Part shown: one piece after another, positions 1-7,353 of the stretch
How positions within the stretch are numbered: the stretch's first letter is position 1
Layout of the letters: every line of letters starts with the position of its first letter
Source: Amycolatopsis lurida
GTDB lineage: Bacteria; Actinomycetota; Actinomycetes; Mycobacteriales; Pseudonocardiaceae
Direction of reading: 5' to 3'
Length of the DNA stretch: 64,000 nucleotides
Assembly: GCF_900105055.1 (NCBI RefSeq)
Contig: NZ_FNTA01000004.1
Location: forward strand, 6,851,501 to 6,915,500
The notes under the pieces: generated by a model
The model's input: the letters and a program-made list of their open reading frames with translations, nothing else
Database searches by the model: none
Told to the model about the DNA's origin: nothing
Position numbers and translations under genes: made by a program

Positions 1-106
1 ATGGGGTATGGCGCCAAGGGCGCAGTCCAGAAGACGTCATCAAACCGGCGATTCGGACAGGATTAATCGCGTAATAACCGGGCCGATCAGCAGAGGGGCC
101 ATAATC

Positions 107-1375
107 ATGTCCAGTGGAAAGGCCGGGCGTGTCGGGACATTAGAGGGACTTCGCGGGGTGCTCGCACTCGGGATTCTGCTCTATCACGTCGCCTTCATGA
201 CCGGAGTAGCCAGTTTCATCGATCAGCCCGGCCACCCGTTCTGGGGTGTCTTAATCGACGGCCTGATGATCCTTTTGCCGCCGTTCTTCGTGATGTCCGG
301 CATGTTTCTTTTCCGCGCACATGCGCGGAACACCGTCCTCGGGACGAAGAAGCCGTCGACGAAGTCCTTTCTGTGGGGACGCGCGCTGCGCATTCTTCCC
401 GGGTATTGGGTCTTGGTGATCGTCGGTCTGCTCACGATCAACCTGACGGCCATCGACGGCGCCGGTGACATTCTGCGCCCGCTCACGATGCTGCACTTCT
501 TCTGGTGGGAAGGTCAGCCGGTCATCGGGCTCGAGCACACCTGGACGGTGCCCGCCGAATTCACGTTCTATCTGCTCATGCCGATTCTCGGGTGGATGGC
601 ACACCGATTCGCGCGGAATGGTGCGACGCCGGCGCAGCGTGCTCGCCGGATGCTGATCCCGCTCGCCGGTTTCTCGCTGATCGGCTTCGGCTGGATCCTG
701 CTGACCAACTTCCCGGGCTTCACCGCGCCGTCCCAGCTGTGGTTCTGGCCGATCTACTTCTTCCCGGTGTTCGCGGTCGGCATGGCGCTGGCGGTGCTGG
801 CGGCCTACGCGGAGGTCGCGCCGCGGAAGCCCGCGATCTATCGCATGGTGCTCAAGCGGCCGAACCTGTTCTGGGTCGTCGCGCTGGCGCTGTTCGCGGT
901 CTACACCTGGAAGCCCATCGGCATCCCCGGTATGGGTGACGTTCCCGCCATGCTGCAGGAGTTCCTCGGCTTCTTCCTCGGCCTCGCCTTCGCGGTGCTG
1001 CTCGTGCTGCCGCTTTCGGTGCCGGGTGCCACGTCGAAGTTCCAGGAGCGGGTGCTGGCCAATCGGCCGATCCGGTTCGCGGGCAAGATTTCGTTCGGAA
1101 TCTACCTCTGGCACGTGGTGATCGTCGAATACTGGTTCGCCAATGGCAGCATTTTCGGTGTCGAAGCCGTGCACGACATCGTTTTCCGCGGTACGACCGG
1201 ATTCTGGCCGATGCTCGCGTTCGTTCTCGGCTTCACCGTGGTCGCGGCGACGCTCAGCTATTACCTGATCGAGCGTCCGGCGCAGCGATTGCGTCACCGT
1301 CGCGCCAAGGCGCCTGTCACCCCATTGAGTGTTACCGGTGACCAGCAGCCGCAGCCGGACACCCGTGCCGCCTGA
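107..1375 (+). CDS. Acyltransferase 3 (OafA-type) integral membrane protein
   Basis: A 422-residue multi-pass membrane protein with the acyltransferase-3 signature near the N terminus (GTLEGLRGVLALG followed by LLYHVAF, with the family Arg and His) and about ten hydrophobic segments. Family members move acetyl or other acyl groups onto sugars or other hydroxylated acceptors at the membrane. I chose ATG 107 because AGAGGGG lies just upstream and it begins at the conserved region; an in-frame start at 8 would add 33 unlikely residues. It is the first gene of a plus-strand run that continues with a serine enzyme and heme dioxygenases, so acylation of the cluster product is plausible. The acceptor cannot be told from sequence. 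Confidence 0.85.
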   Translation: MSSGKAGRVGTLEGLRGVLALGILLYHVAFMTGVASFIDQPGHPFWGVLIDGLMILLPPFFVMSGMFLFRAHARNTVLGTKKPSTKSFLWGRALRILPGYWVLVIVGLLTINLTAIDGAGDILRPLTMLHFFWWEGQPVIGLEHTWTVPAEFTFYLLMPILGWMAHRFARNGATPAQRARRMLIPLAGFSLIGFGWILLTNFPGFTAPSQLWFWPIYFFPVFAVGMALAVLAAYAEVAPRKPAIYRMVLKRPNLFWVVALALFAVYTWKPIGIPGMGDVPAMLQEFLGFFLGLAFAVLLVLPLSVPGATSKFQERVLANRPIRFAGKISFGIYLWHVVIVEYWFANGSIFGVEAVHDIVFRGTTGFWPMLAFVLGFTVVAATLSYYLIERPAQRLRHRRAKAPVTPLSVTGDQQPQPDTRAA

Positions 1376-1506
1376 GGCGTGATCGGAATACAGCAACCAA
1401 GGAGATGCTTCACCGAATCGGGCGACCCTATCGTTCGCTTCGAGGCGGCCTATGAGGTCGTCCTGATTCGGACTCCTGTTTTCGGGAATCTTCAGAGAGG
1501 AAACCG

Positions 1507-2616
1507 ATGAGTGACATCCAGGCGAAAGTCCAGCAGGTACTCGACGAAGCCGTGGCATCCGGCGCGGAACGAGGCGTGCAGGCGGCCGTCTATCAGAACG
1601 GAAAGCTGGTGGTCGACGCCGCGGCCGGCGTGACCGACGCCGAGTCGAACACGCCGGTCACGCCGGACACGCTGTTCTTCGCCACCTCCACCGGCAAGGG
1701 CCTGACTTCCACGATCGTCCACGTCCTCGCCGAGCGCGGCGTCCTCGACTACGACGAGCCGATCGCGAAGTCGTGGCCGGAGTTCGCGGCCCACGGCAAG
1801 GAGAACGCGACGCTGCGCCAGGCGCTCTCCCACACCATCGGGCTGCCGGAGATGCCGGGCGACATCACCCCCGAGGGCCTCGCCGACTGGGACGCGGTCT
1901 GCTCCTTCATCGCCGACTCCGAGCCGTGGTGGACGCCGGGCACCAAGACCGGTTACCACGCGCTCAGCTTCGGCTACATCATCGGCGAGGTCGTGCGGCG
2001 CAAGACCGGCAAGCCGATCGACGAGGTGCTGGACGAGGTCGTCGCCGGCCCGCTCGGGATCTCGAAAGAGGTCTTCTTCGGCGTGCCGGAGTCGGAGCTG
2101 GGCCGCGTGGCCAAGCTGGAGGACGTGGAGGGCGCGGCCGAGGCGCTCGCCTCCATGCCCGCCGACATGCCGCTGTTCAAGGCCGTCCCGCTGGGCGTGG
2201 CACCGCAGGCCGACATCTACAACCGTCCCGGTTACCTCAAGGCGAACGTCCCCGGTGGCGGCACCATGACCGCGCGCGGCGTCGCCCGCGTGTTCGCGGC
2301 ACTGGCGGGCGAGGTCGACGGCGTCCGGCTCATCTCGGACGAGCGTCTCCACGAGGTCGCCAAGCCCGCGGCGACGGACGAAGACCAGATCTTCGGCTTC
2401 CCCGCCACCAAGACGCTGGGCTACGACTTCGGCATGCCGTTCAAGAACGCCGCCGAGACCCCGAACGAGTTCGGCGCGGGTGGTCTCAACGGGTCGGCGG
2501 CCTCGATCGACATCGCGACCGGCACGGCCATCGCGGTCAACAAGAACCGCATCACGATGGGCGACTACAGCCTCTTCGAGAAGGTTGCGGAAGTTGTCCG
2601 CGAGCACGTCAGCTGA
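1507..2616 (+). CDS. Beta-lactamase-fold serine hydrolase/transesterase
   Basis: A 369-residue protein of the class C beta-lactamase/EstB/LovD family. The nucleophile motif SxxK is visible as STGK at residues 61-64, and the Tyr-containing second motif is in GYHALSFGY. No signal peptide is evident, so it is probably cytoplasmic. That fits the EstB/LovD-type esterases and acyltransferases better than a penicillin-binding enzyme. The ATG has a clear GAGAGG ribosome site. The next gene starts inside its 3' end, giving translational coupling. In this setting it could acylate or deacylate an intermediate, working beside the membrane acyltransferase. The exact reaction is unknown. Confidence 0.85.
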   Translation: MSDIQAKVQQVLDEAVASGAERGVQAAVYQNGKLVVDAAAGVTDAESNTPVTPDTLFFATSTGKGLTSTIVHVLAERGVLDYDEPIAKSWPEFAAHGKENATLRQALSHTIGLPEMPGDITPEGLADWDAVCSFIADSEPWWTPGTKTGYHALSFGYIIGEVVRRKTGKPIDEVLDEVVAGPLGISKEVFFGVPESELGRVAKLEDVEGAAEALASMPADMPLFKAVPLGVAPQADIYNRPGYLKANVPGGGTMTARGVARVFAALAGEVDGVRLISDERLHEVAKPAATDEDQIFGFPATKTLGYDFGMPFKNAAETPNEFGAGGLNGSAASIDIATGTAIAVNKNRITMGDYSLFEKVAEVVREHVS

Positions 2617-3460
2617 ACCCCGTGGTGACGGCGACGCCGAAGACGTCGCCGTCACCACTCCGGGCGAGGCGACGACCGCCGAGGGTTCCCACGACACCGC
2701 GTACAGCACCTATCTGGCGCTGGACACGCTCCTCGCGATCCAGCGGCCGAAAACCGAACAGCACGACGAACTTCTCTTCGTGATCGTCCATCAGATCCAC
2801 GAGTTGTGGTTCAAGCAGTTGCTGCACGAGCTCGGTAACGCGCAGAGGAGCCTGGCCTCGGCGGCCGACGGCCCCGCCCTCCGGGCGCTCAGGCGCACCC
2901 GGTCCATCATCCGGGTCCTGATCACCCAGATCGACGTACTCGAGTCGATCACACCGGAACAGTTCGACGCGTTCCGTGAGTTGCTCGGTGGAAGCGGGCA
3001 CCAGTCCGCGCAGTTCCGGGAGATCGAGGTCGTCTTCGGCCGAAGTGACCGGTTCGCCGCCGAGCAGTTCGCGCCGGGCAGCCCCGATCGCAAGCGGATC
3101 GAGGGCAGGCTCGGGGAGCCCGCGTTGTTCGATTCCCTCCTTCGTTACCTCGCGGCGTCGGGTTATCTCCCGGCGCCGCGGGGCGCGCGGGTGGCTCCGG
3201 ACAGTCCCGAGATCCAGAAGGCGCTGCGCGCCGCGTATCGCGACGACGGGGTGGCGGCACAGATCTGCGAGCGATTCGTGGATCTGGACCAGCTGCTGCA
3301 GGAATGGCGGTTCCGGCACTCCGTGCTCGCCAGGCGGGTCATCGGGGACCAGACCGGCACCGGTGGCTCCACCGGTGCCGCGTACCTGCGTGAATCCGTT
3401 TTCAAGCCGTCCTTTCCCGCGCTGTGGCACGTGCGGGACACCGGGTGGGCGGCGGACTAG
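2594..3460 (+). CDS. Tryptophan 2,3-dioxygenase family heme enzyme
   Basis: A 288-residue protein with the full set of tryptophan 2,3-dioxygenase motifs: YLALDTLLAIQ, HDELLFVIVHQ with distal His66, GHQSAQFR with substrate-carboxylate Arg142, and EWRFRH with heme-ligating His242 followed by GTGGSTGAAYL. The known reaction opens L-tryptophan to N-formylkynurenine. Relatives such as MarE instead make oxindoles, so a variant monooxygenation is possible. I prefer TTG 2594, which has AGAAGG upstream and overlaps the serine-hydrolase end by 23 bp; upstream in-frame sequence is low-complexity shadow. No kynureninase or formamidase lies in the window. Tryptophan-derived building-block supply for the cluster product is inferred from context. 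Confidence 0.88.
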   Translation: MSASTSAEPRGDGDAEDVAVTTPGEATTAEGSHDTAYSTYLALDTLLAIQRPKTEQHDELLFVIVHQIHELWFKQLLHELGNAQRSLASAADGPALRALRRTRSIIRVLITQIDVLESITPEQFDAFRELLGGSGHQSAQFREIEVVFGRSDRFAAEQFAPGSPDRKRIEGRLGEPALFDSLLRYLAASGYLPAPRGARVAPDSPEIQKALRAAYRDDGVAAQICERFVDLDQLLQEWRFRHSVLARRVIGDQTGTGGSTGAAYLRESVFKPSFPALWHVRDTGWAAD

Positions 3461-3473
3461 GAGAGGACGTCAG

Positions 3474-4754
3474 GTGGAAGCGGTGGATGCGTCGTCCATA
3501 AGGGACGGTGTCGGTGTGGGGGGCGTCAGGCGCCCGGGGAGGCACCGGTCCCCGGTCAAGGCGCTCAATCACCTCCACCGGTGGTGGCGGGGTGGCGCGT
3601 CCGCGGCTTCCTTCCCCTACCGGCCGGTCCTCGGGCACTTCCAGGCGGTGGGCCGCAATCACGCGGACCCCGGCCTCGTCGCCACCCTGCGTGCGGCGCG
3701 CGACGTGCTGCCCGCGGGCCATGACGACGTCCGCGCGCTGGTCCTCCGGCAGTGGCTGCCCAGCACGGTCGACCAGGAGGACGGCGACTACGACACCTAC
3801 GCCGGTGTCTCGCTGCTGAATCTCCTGGCCGACTCGTACGGCTCCGGCGAGGTGGTGGACGACACGCTCGACGCCCTGCAGGTCGTCATCCTGGCCGATC
3901 TGCTGCGTTACGAGACGTCGGCCCTCGCCGAGGAACCCGATCTGCTGCGTCAGCAGGTCCGCGTCAAGGCGTGTCTGCGCGCCTTGGCGCGGGCCGACGA
4001 GCTCGCCCCGCGAGCCCGCGGCCTGGTTCCGGCGAACCCGTTGGGGGACAACGCGATCCGCGATCTCGGCAGGGACGATCTCCTGGCGCGCGGCGCCGAA
4101 CTGTCCCGGGCCGTGCGGTCGGCGGCGTCCCCCGCGATGCGGGACGCGGTCGAATTCGCGATGCTCCCGACCACCTGGCTGCACGACGAAGTCATGTTCA
4201 TCCGCAGCATCCAGTCGTTCGAAGTGGTCTACCGGCAGGTGGCACGCTGCCTCGAACGGGCGACCGCGGCGCTGGACGCGGGCCGTCCGGCCGCGGCGTC
4301 GGACGAACTGCGGGACGCGACCAGGCGGATCACCGCGACGAGCATGCTGTACCGGATCCTCACGTCCATGCCGCCGGACGCGTTCGCGATCATTCGCGCC
4401 TACACGCACGGCCGCAGCGCCGTGCAGTCCCGGTCCTTCCGGCTGGTGGAGCAGTACAGCGCTCCGGCGGCCGAAAGCGAGTTTCCCGGACCGTCGCTGC
4501 AAGAGGTGTACGAAGCGCGGCTCGCCGCCGGGGGACCGGCGTCACTGAGCTATCTCACCGAGACGATGCGCGGCCTCGACTCGGCGTGGCGGTTGATGAA
4601 GCGCACCCACTGGGGCATCACCCTCAAGGTCATCGGGAGGGTGCCGGGCACCGGGGGGACCGCCGGTGCGGCCTATCTGGAGCAGGCGGCGGCTCGTCCG
4701 CTGTTCCCCGTGCTGCATCCGCGGCAAGACGACTGGAGGGACCGGATTGCCTGA
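3474..4754 (+). CDS. Divergent tryptophan-dioxygenase-superfamily heme protein
   Basis: The 426-residue protein has about 230 residues of unassigned N-terminal sequence followed by a recognisable heme-dioxygenase fold. HDEVMFIRSIQ (residues 237-247) aligns with the HDELLFVIVHQ motif of the preceding gene, but the distal His position is Ile246. Arg323 (VQSRSFR) and the proximal heme ligand His379 (in KRTHWG) followed by GTGGTAGAAYL are kept. Loss of the distal His with retention of the proximal one is what PrnB-type members of the heme-dependent aromatic oxygenase superfamily show. An oxidation other than classical dioxygenation is therefore likely. GTG 3474 follows GAGAGGA. The stop overlaps the next start by 8 bp. 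Confidence 0.75.
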   Translation: MEAVDASSIRDGVGVGGVRRPGRHRSPVKALNHLHRWWRGGASAASFPYRPVLGHFQAVGRNHADPGLVATLRAARDVLPAGHDDVRALVLRQWLPSTVDQEDGDYDTYAGVSLLNLLADSYGSGEVVDDTLDALQVVILADLLRYETSALAEEPDLLRQQVRVKACLRALARADELAPRARGLVPANPLGDNAIRDLGRDDLLARGAELSRAVRSAASPAMRDAVEFAMLPTTWLHDEVMFIRSIQSFEVVYRQVARCLERATAALDAGRPAAASDELRDATRRITATSMLYRILTSMPPDAFAIIRAYTHGRSAVQSRSFRLVEQYSAPAAESEFPGPSLQEVYEARLAAGGPASLSYLTETMRGLDSAWRLMKRTHWGITLKVIGRVPGTGGTAGAAYLEQAAARPLFPVLHPRQDDWRDRIA

Positions 4755-5763
4755 GCACGAGGGCGACTACCGCGCGCTGCGCCGGAAGATCATGGGATAC
4801 ATCGTCTCCCAGGCGATCTTCGCGGTGACCGATGCCGGCGTCGTCGACCTACTCGCCGAAGGGCCGGTCGAGGTGGAGACCCTCGCCGGCGAAGCCAGGG
4901 TGGACGCGGACGCGTTGACCCGCTTCCTGCGCGTCCTCGTCGCCGAGGACCTGTTCGTCGAAGAGCCGCGTGGCACCTTCGGGTTGACCGCGAGCGGAGA
5001 ACTCCTGCGATCCGACCAGCCGGGTTCACTGCGGCATCTGGTCACGCTGATGCGGGGGGAGTCGTACCTGGCCTGGCAGGACGCCGGGCATTCCCTCCGC
5101 ACCGGGGAGGCGGGTTTCGACGCCGTGTTCGGCAAGCCGCTGTTCGAATGGCTGGCCGCGCACCCTTCGCAGGCGGCCGACTTCGACGCCGCCCAGGCGG
5201 GTCTGGTGGCGAAGCGGATGGAACCGCTGTTGGACTCGGCTTGGTGGGATTGGAGCGGTACGTCGTCGGTCGTCGACATCGGCGGCGGCAACGGCACCCT
5301 GCTCGGTGCGCTGCTGGCACGCCACGGTCACCTGACCGGGCGGTTGTTCGACCAGCCGCATGTCGTCGAGCACGCCGACCTGACCGCGCACGGCGCCGGC
5401 GTCGCCGGCCGCTGCGAGGTGGTCGGCGGGGACTTCTTCGCCGCGGTCCCCGGCGGCGCCGACGTCTACCTGCTGGCGCAGATCCTGCACGACTGGAGCG
5501 ACGAGGACGCCGTTCTGATCCTCCGCCGGATCCGGGAGGCGATCCCGCCGCACGGCAGGCTGCTGATCCTGGAACAGATCATTCCCGACGACGACCGGCC
5601 ACATCCCGAGAAGCTGCTCGACCTGCACATGCTCGTGCTGCTCGGCGGGCGCGAACGCGGGGAGGCGGAATGGCGCGGGCTGCTCGTCGAGGGCGGTTTC
5701 GACCTGGTGGAGGTCCACCGCGGTCCGCGTTCTTCGCTGCTGGTGGCCGCCTCGGCCTCGTGA
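4747..5763 (+). CDS. SAM-dependent O-methyltransferase (methyltransferase_2 type)
   Basis: A 338-residue protein with an N-terminal winged-helix dimerisation domain (about residues 10-100) and a C-terminal Rossmann methyltransferase domain bearing the SAM loop DIGGGNGTLLGALL. This layout is typical of small-molecule O-methyltransferases in antibiotic pathways. The TTG start at 4747 is set by GGAGGG eight bases upstream and by the 8-bp overlap with the preceding gene, so it should be co-translated with the two heme proteins. A hydroxylated aromatic derived from their reaction is the obvious candidate substrate (inference). A strong hairpin terminator follows the stop. Confidence 0.87.
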   Translation: MPEHEGDYRALRRKIMGYIVSQAIFAVTDAGVVDLLAEGPVEVETLAGEARVDADALTRFLRVLVAEDLFVEEPRGTFGLTASGELLRSDQPGSLRHLVTLMRGESYLAWQDAGHSLRTGEAGFDAVFGKPLFEWLAAHPSQAADFDAAQAGLVAKRMEPLLDSAWWDWSGTSSVVDIGGGNGTLLGALLARHGHLTGRLFDQPHVVEHADLTAHGAGVAGRCEVVGGDFFAAVPGGADVYLLAQILHDWSDEDAVLILRRIREAIPPHGRLLILEQIIPDDDRPHPEKLLDLHMLVLLGGRERGEAEWRGLLVEGGFDLVEVHRGPRSSLLVAASAS

Positions 5764-5775
5764 CCTGAGTATCTG

Positions 5776-5818
5776 AAGGCCCCCTTCCCTGCGCTCGCGC
5801 AAGGAAGGGGGCCTTTTG
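5776..5818 (+). terminator. Rho-independent-like terminator after O-methyltransferase
   Basis: Arms AAGGCCCCCTTCC (5776-5788) and GGAAGGGGGCCTT (5803-5815) pair perfectly and are followed by a short T run. It ends the acyltransferase-to-methyltransferase operon and is one member of the AAGGCCCCCTT hairpin family found throughout the window. Confidence 0.75.
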
Positions 5819-5906
5819 TCGTTGGAGGCGGCGCCGGCGTGGGCGAAACTCGCGTGATTGAAGACGTAACTAGTGGAGTTGCCCCCGGATGGCGGACACG
5901 GGGTTT

Positions 5907-6788
5907 TCACGCGGCTTGTTGGTGACTGTAGTTGGTTCGGGTTTCGTGGGGTGTGCGGTGGCCGAGTGTCGAATGTAGACGGTTGTGGTTGTAGTAGTGG
6001 AGGTAGCGGTAGAGGTCGTGTCGTGCCTGGTGGCGGGTGGGCCAGATGGTGGTGCCGATCTCGGTTTTGAGGGTGGCGAAGAACGCTTCGGCGACGGCGT
6101 TGTCGTAGCAGGATCCGGTCCGTCCGATCGAGGGCCGGATCCGGTGTTCGGTGAGCGCGGCGCGGAACTGGGCCGAGGTGTATTGGACGCCGCGGTCGGA
6201 GTGGAAGACCGCGTCGGGGTGGATCAGGCCGCGTGCGGTGGCCAGGGTGATCGCGTCGCAGACCAGGTCGGCGCGCAGGTGATCGCCCATCGCGTGCCCG
6301 ACGATCTCGCGGTTGTGCAGGTCGATCACCGTGGCCAGGTAAAGCCAGCCCTGGAACGTGGGCAGGTAGGTGATGTCCCCGACGAACCGACGACCAGGAT
6401 GCTCGGCGGTGAAATCACGGCGGATCACGTCCGCCACCGGTGTCACCGCAGCAGCGGCGGGTTTGGTCAGGCTCCGGCGTTTGCGGCGGGTGATCCCGGC
6501 CAGGCCCTGCTCCCGCATCAGCCGCTCGACTCGTTTGTGGTTCACCACGTGTCCGCGGCGGCGCAGCTCCGCGGTGATCCGGGGCTGCCCATAGGCGCCC
6601 CGGTGCTGCGTGTGGATCGAGGCGATCACCGCTATCAGCTCCCGCTCCTGTTCCGCCGCGGCCTCCCGGGCCGCCTCGGCGGCGGCCCACTCGTGGAAAC
6701 CCTGCCGGCGCAGACCCAGGACCTGGCACAACCGCTTCACGCCGAACTCGGCGCGATGCTCGGAGATGAACCGGTAGCGGTAGATCAT
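5907..6788 (-). CDS. IS3-family transposase, orfB (DDE integrase core)
   Basis: A 293-residue rve-type integrase with the catalytic triad visible: Asp in FVGDITYLPT, Asp in HSDRGVQYTS, and Glu in YDNAVAEAFFATLK. It catalyses strand cleavage and joining during IS3 transposition. Its ATG overlaps the orfA stop (ATGA), so it may be made by coupled re-initiation. I see no obvious slippery heptamer for the OrfAB frameshift usual in this family. Confidence 0.95.
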   Translation of the reverse strand: MIYRYRFISEHRAEFGVKRLCQVLGLRRQGFHEWAAAEAAREAAAEQERELIAVIASIHTQHRGAYGQPRITAELRRRGHVVNHKRVERLMREQGLAGITRRKRRSLTKPAAAAVTPVADVIRRDFTAEHPGRRFVGDITYLPTFQGWLYLATVIDLHNREIVGHAMGDHLRADLVCDAITLATARGLIHPDAVFHSDRGVQYTSAQFRAALTEHRIRPSIGRTGSCYDNAVAEAFFATLKTEIGTTIWPTRHQARHDLYRYLHYYNHNRLHSTLGHRTPHETRTNYSHQQAA

Positions 6789-7072
6789 CGATCCATCTCT
6801 TTGGCAAAATAAGCGGCTGCTTTGCGCAGGATCTCCTTCTCTTTCTGCAGCTCAGCGACTTGTTTCCGCAGTCGTTGGACCTCGTCGGTGACCGCGGGAT
6901 CCTCCACCGGCCCGACTTCAGCGGCTTGCTTGGCGGTGTTCACCCACGACCGCAGGGTCTCGTGATTGACACCCAGCTCACGAGCGATCTGACGCAACGG
7001 CCTGTCACTCGTGTTGACCAGCTCGATCGCGTCACGACGGAACTGCTCCGGATACTTCGACCTGCGAGACAC
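6785..7072 (-). CDS. IS3-family transposase, orfA (HTH)
   Basis: A 95-residue helix-turn-helix protein (YPEQFRRDAIELV, then RQIARELGVNHETLRSWV) with a C-terminal leucine/Glu/Lys coiled-coil stretch. It corresponds to the DNA-binding OrfA of IS3 elements that binds the terminal repeats. It begins just inside the right inverted repeat, with AGGAGG-like purines upstream of the start. Confidence 0.93.
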   Translation of the reverse strand: MSRRSKYPEQFRRDAIELVNTSDRPLRQIARELGVNHETLRSWVNTAKQAAEVGPVEDPAVTDEVQRLRKQVAELQKEKEILRKAAAYFAKEMDR

Positions 7073-7243
7073 CAGGACATCCTCCCTCCAGACCAGCGTC
7101 TGGAATCAAGGTGTCCGCTCCCAGGGTGCAACTCCACTAGCGTGATCAGACGCGGCACACGTGAGTTACGTCTTCAAGCACGCGAGTTCCGTCTCTGATC
7201 ACGTGAGTTACGAGTTCGGCTCGGCCGGCACGTGTGATCAGGT

Positions 7244-7280
7244 GGACGACACGCGTGATTGGACGGACGACACGCGTGAT
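7244..7280. repeat. 16-bp tandem direct repeat, period 21
   Basis: GGACGACACGCGTGAT occurs at 7244-7259 and again at 7265-7280, between the split palindromic repeat and the terminator of the minus operon. The core CGTGAT is shared with the neighbouring palindromic repeat. No function is evident. Confidence 0.6.
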
Positions 7281-7295
7281 GGGGCGGACGTGAAA

Positions 7296-7329
7296 GATCC
7301 CCTCCGGCGAAGGGGAGCCGGAGGGGATC
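7296..7329 (-). terminator. Hairpin terminator of the beta-tyrosine operon
   Basis: Arms GATCCCCTCCGG (7296-7307) and CCGGAGGGGATC (7318-7329) pair perfectly and lie 25 bp downstream of the hydroxylase stop at 7354. The short spacing fits termination of the minus-strand operon. Confidence 0.65.
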
Positions 7330-7353
7330 GGGGGAGGGATCGGTGCGGCGGGG

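Larger units (their letters stand above)
5874..7137 (-). mobile_element. IS3-family insertion sequence, complete
   Basis: A 1,264-bp element starting TGGAGTTGC and ending GCAACTCCA. The terminal inverted repeats extend imperfectly over about 26 bp and both carry GCGGACAC internally. It is flanked by the 4-bp direct repeat CTAG (5870-5873 and 7138-7141). It carries orfA and orfB on the minus strand. Intact ends, target duplication and intact frames point to recent, possibly still active, insertion into a palindromic repeat. Confidence 0.92.
5852..7225. repeat. Dispersed ~100-bp nested palindrome, copy 1 (split by the IS3 element)
   Basis: The left part (5852-5873) begins GCGTGATTGAAGACGTAACT and resumes after the insertion at 7142. 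Joined, it aligns without gaps to 33521-33622. Internal arms around GTGATTGAAG.CGTAACT and its inverse GAGTTACG.CTTCAA make a large hairpin. The copy lies between the terminator and the minus-strand operon end and codes for nothing visible. Confidence 0.7.

Noticed and set aside
1404..1454. Possible 16-residue leader peptide before the serine-hydrolase gene
   Set aside because: AAGGAG directly abuts the ATG with no spacing, and there is no attenuator-like hairpin or repeated codon.
6785..6830. Programmed frameshift site for an OrfAB fusion in the IS3 element
   Set aside because: The overlap is a plain ATGA, and no A- or T-rich slippery heptamer with a following hairpin was convincing.
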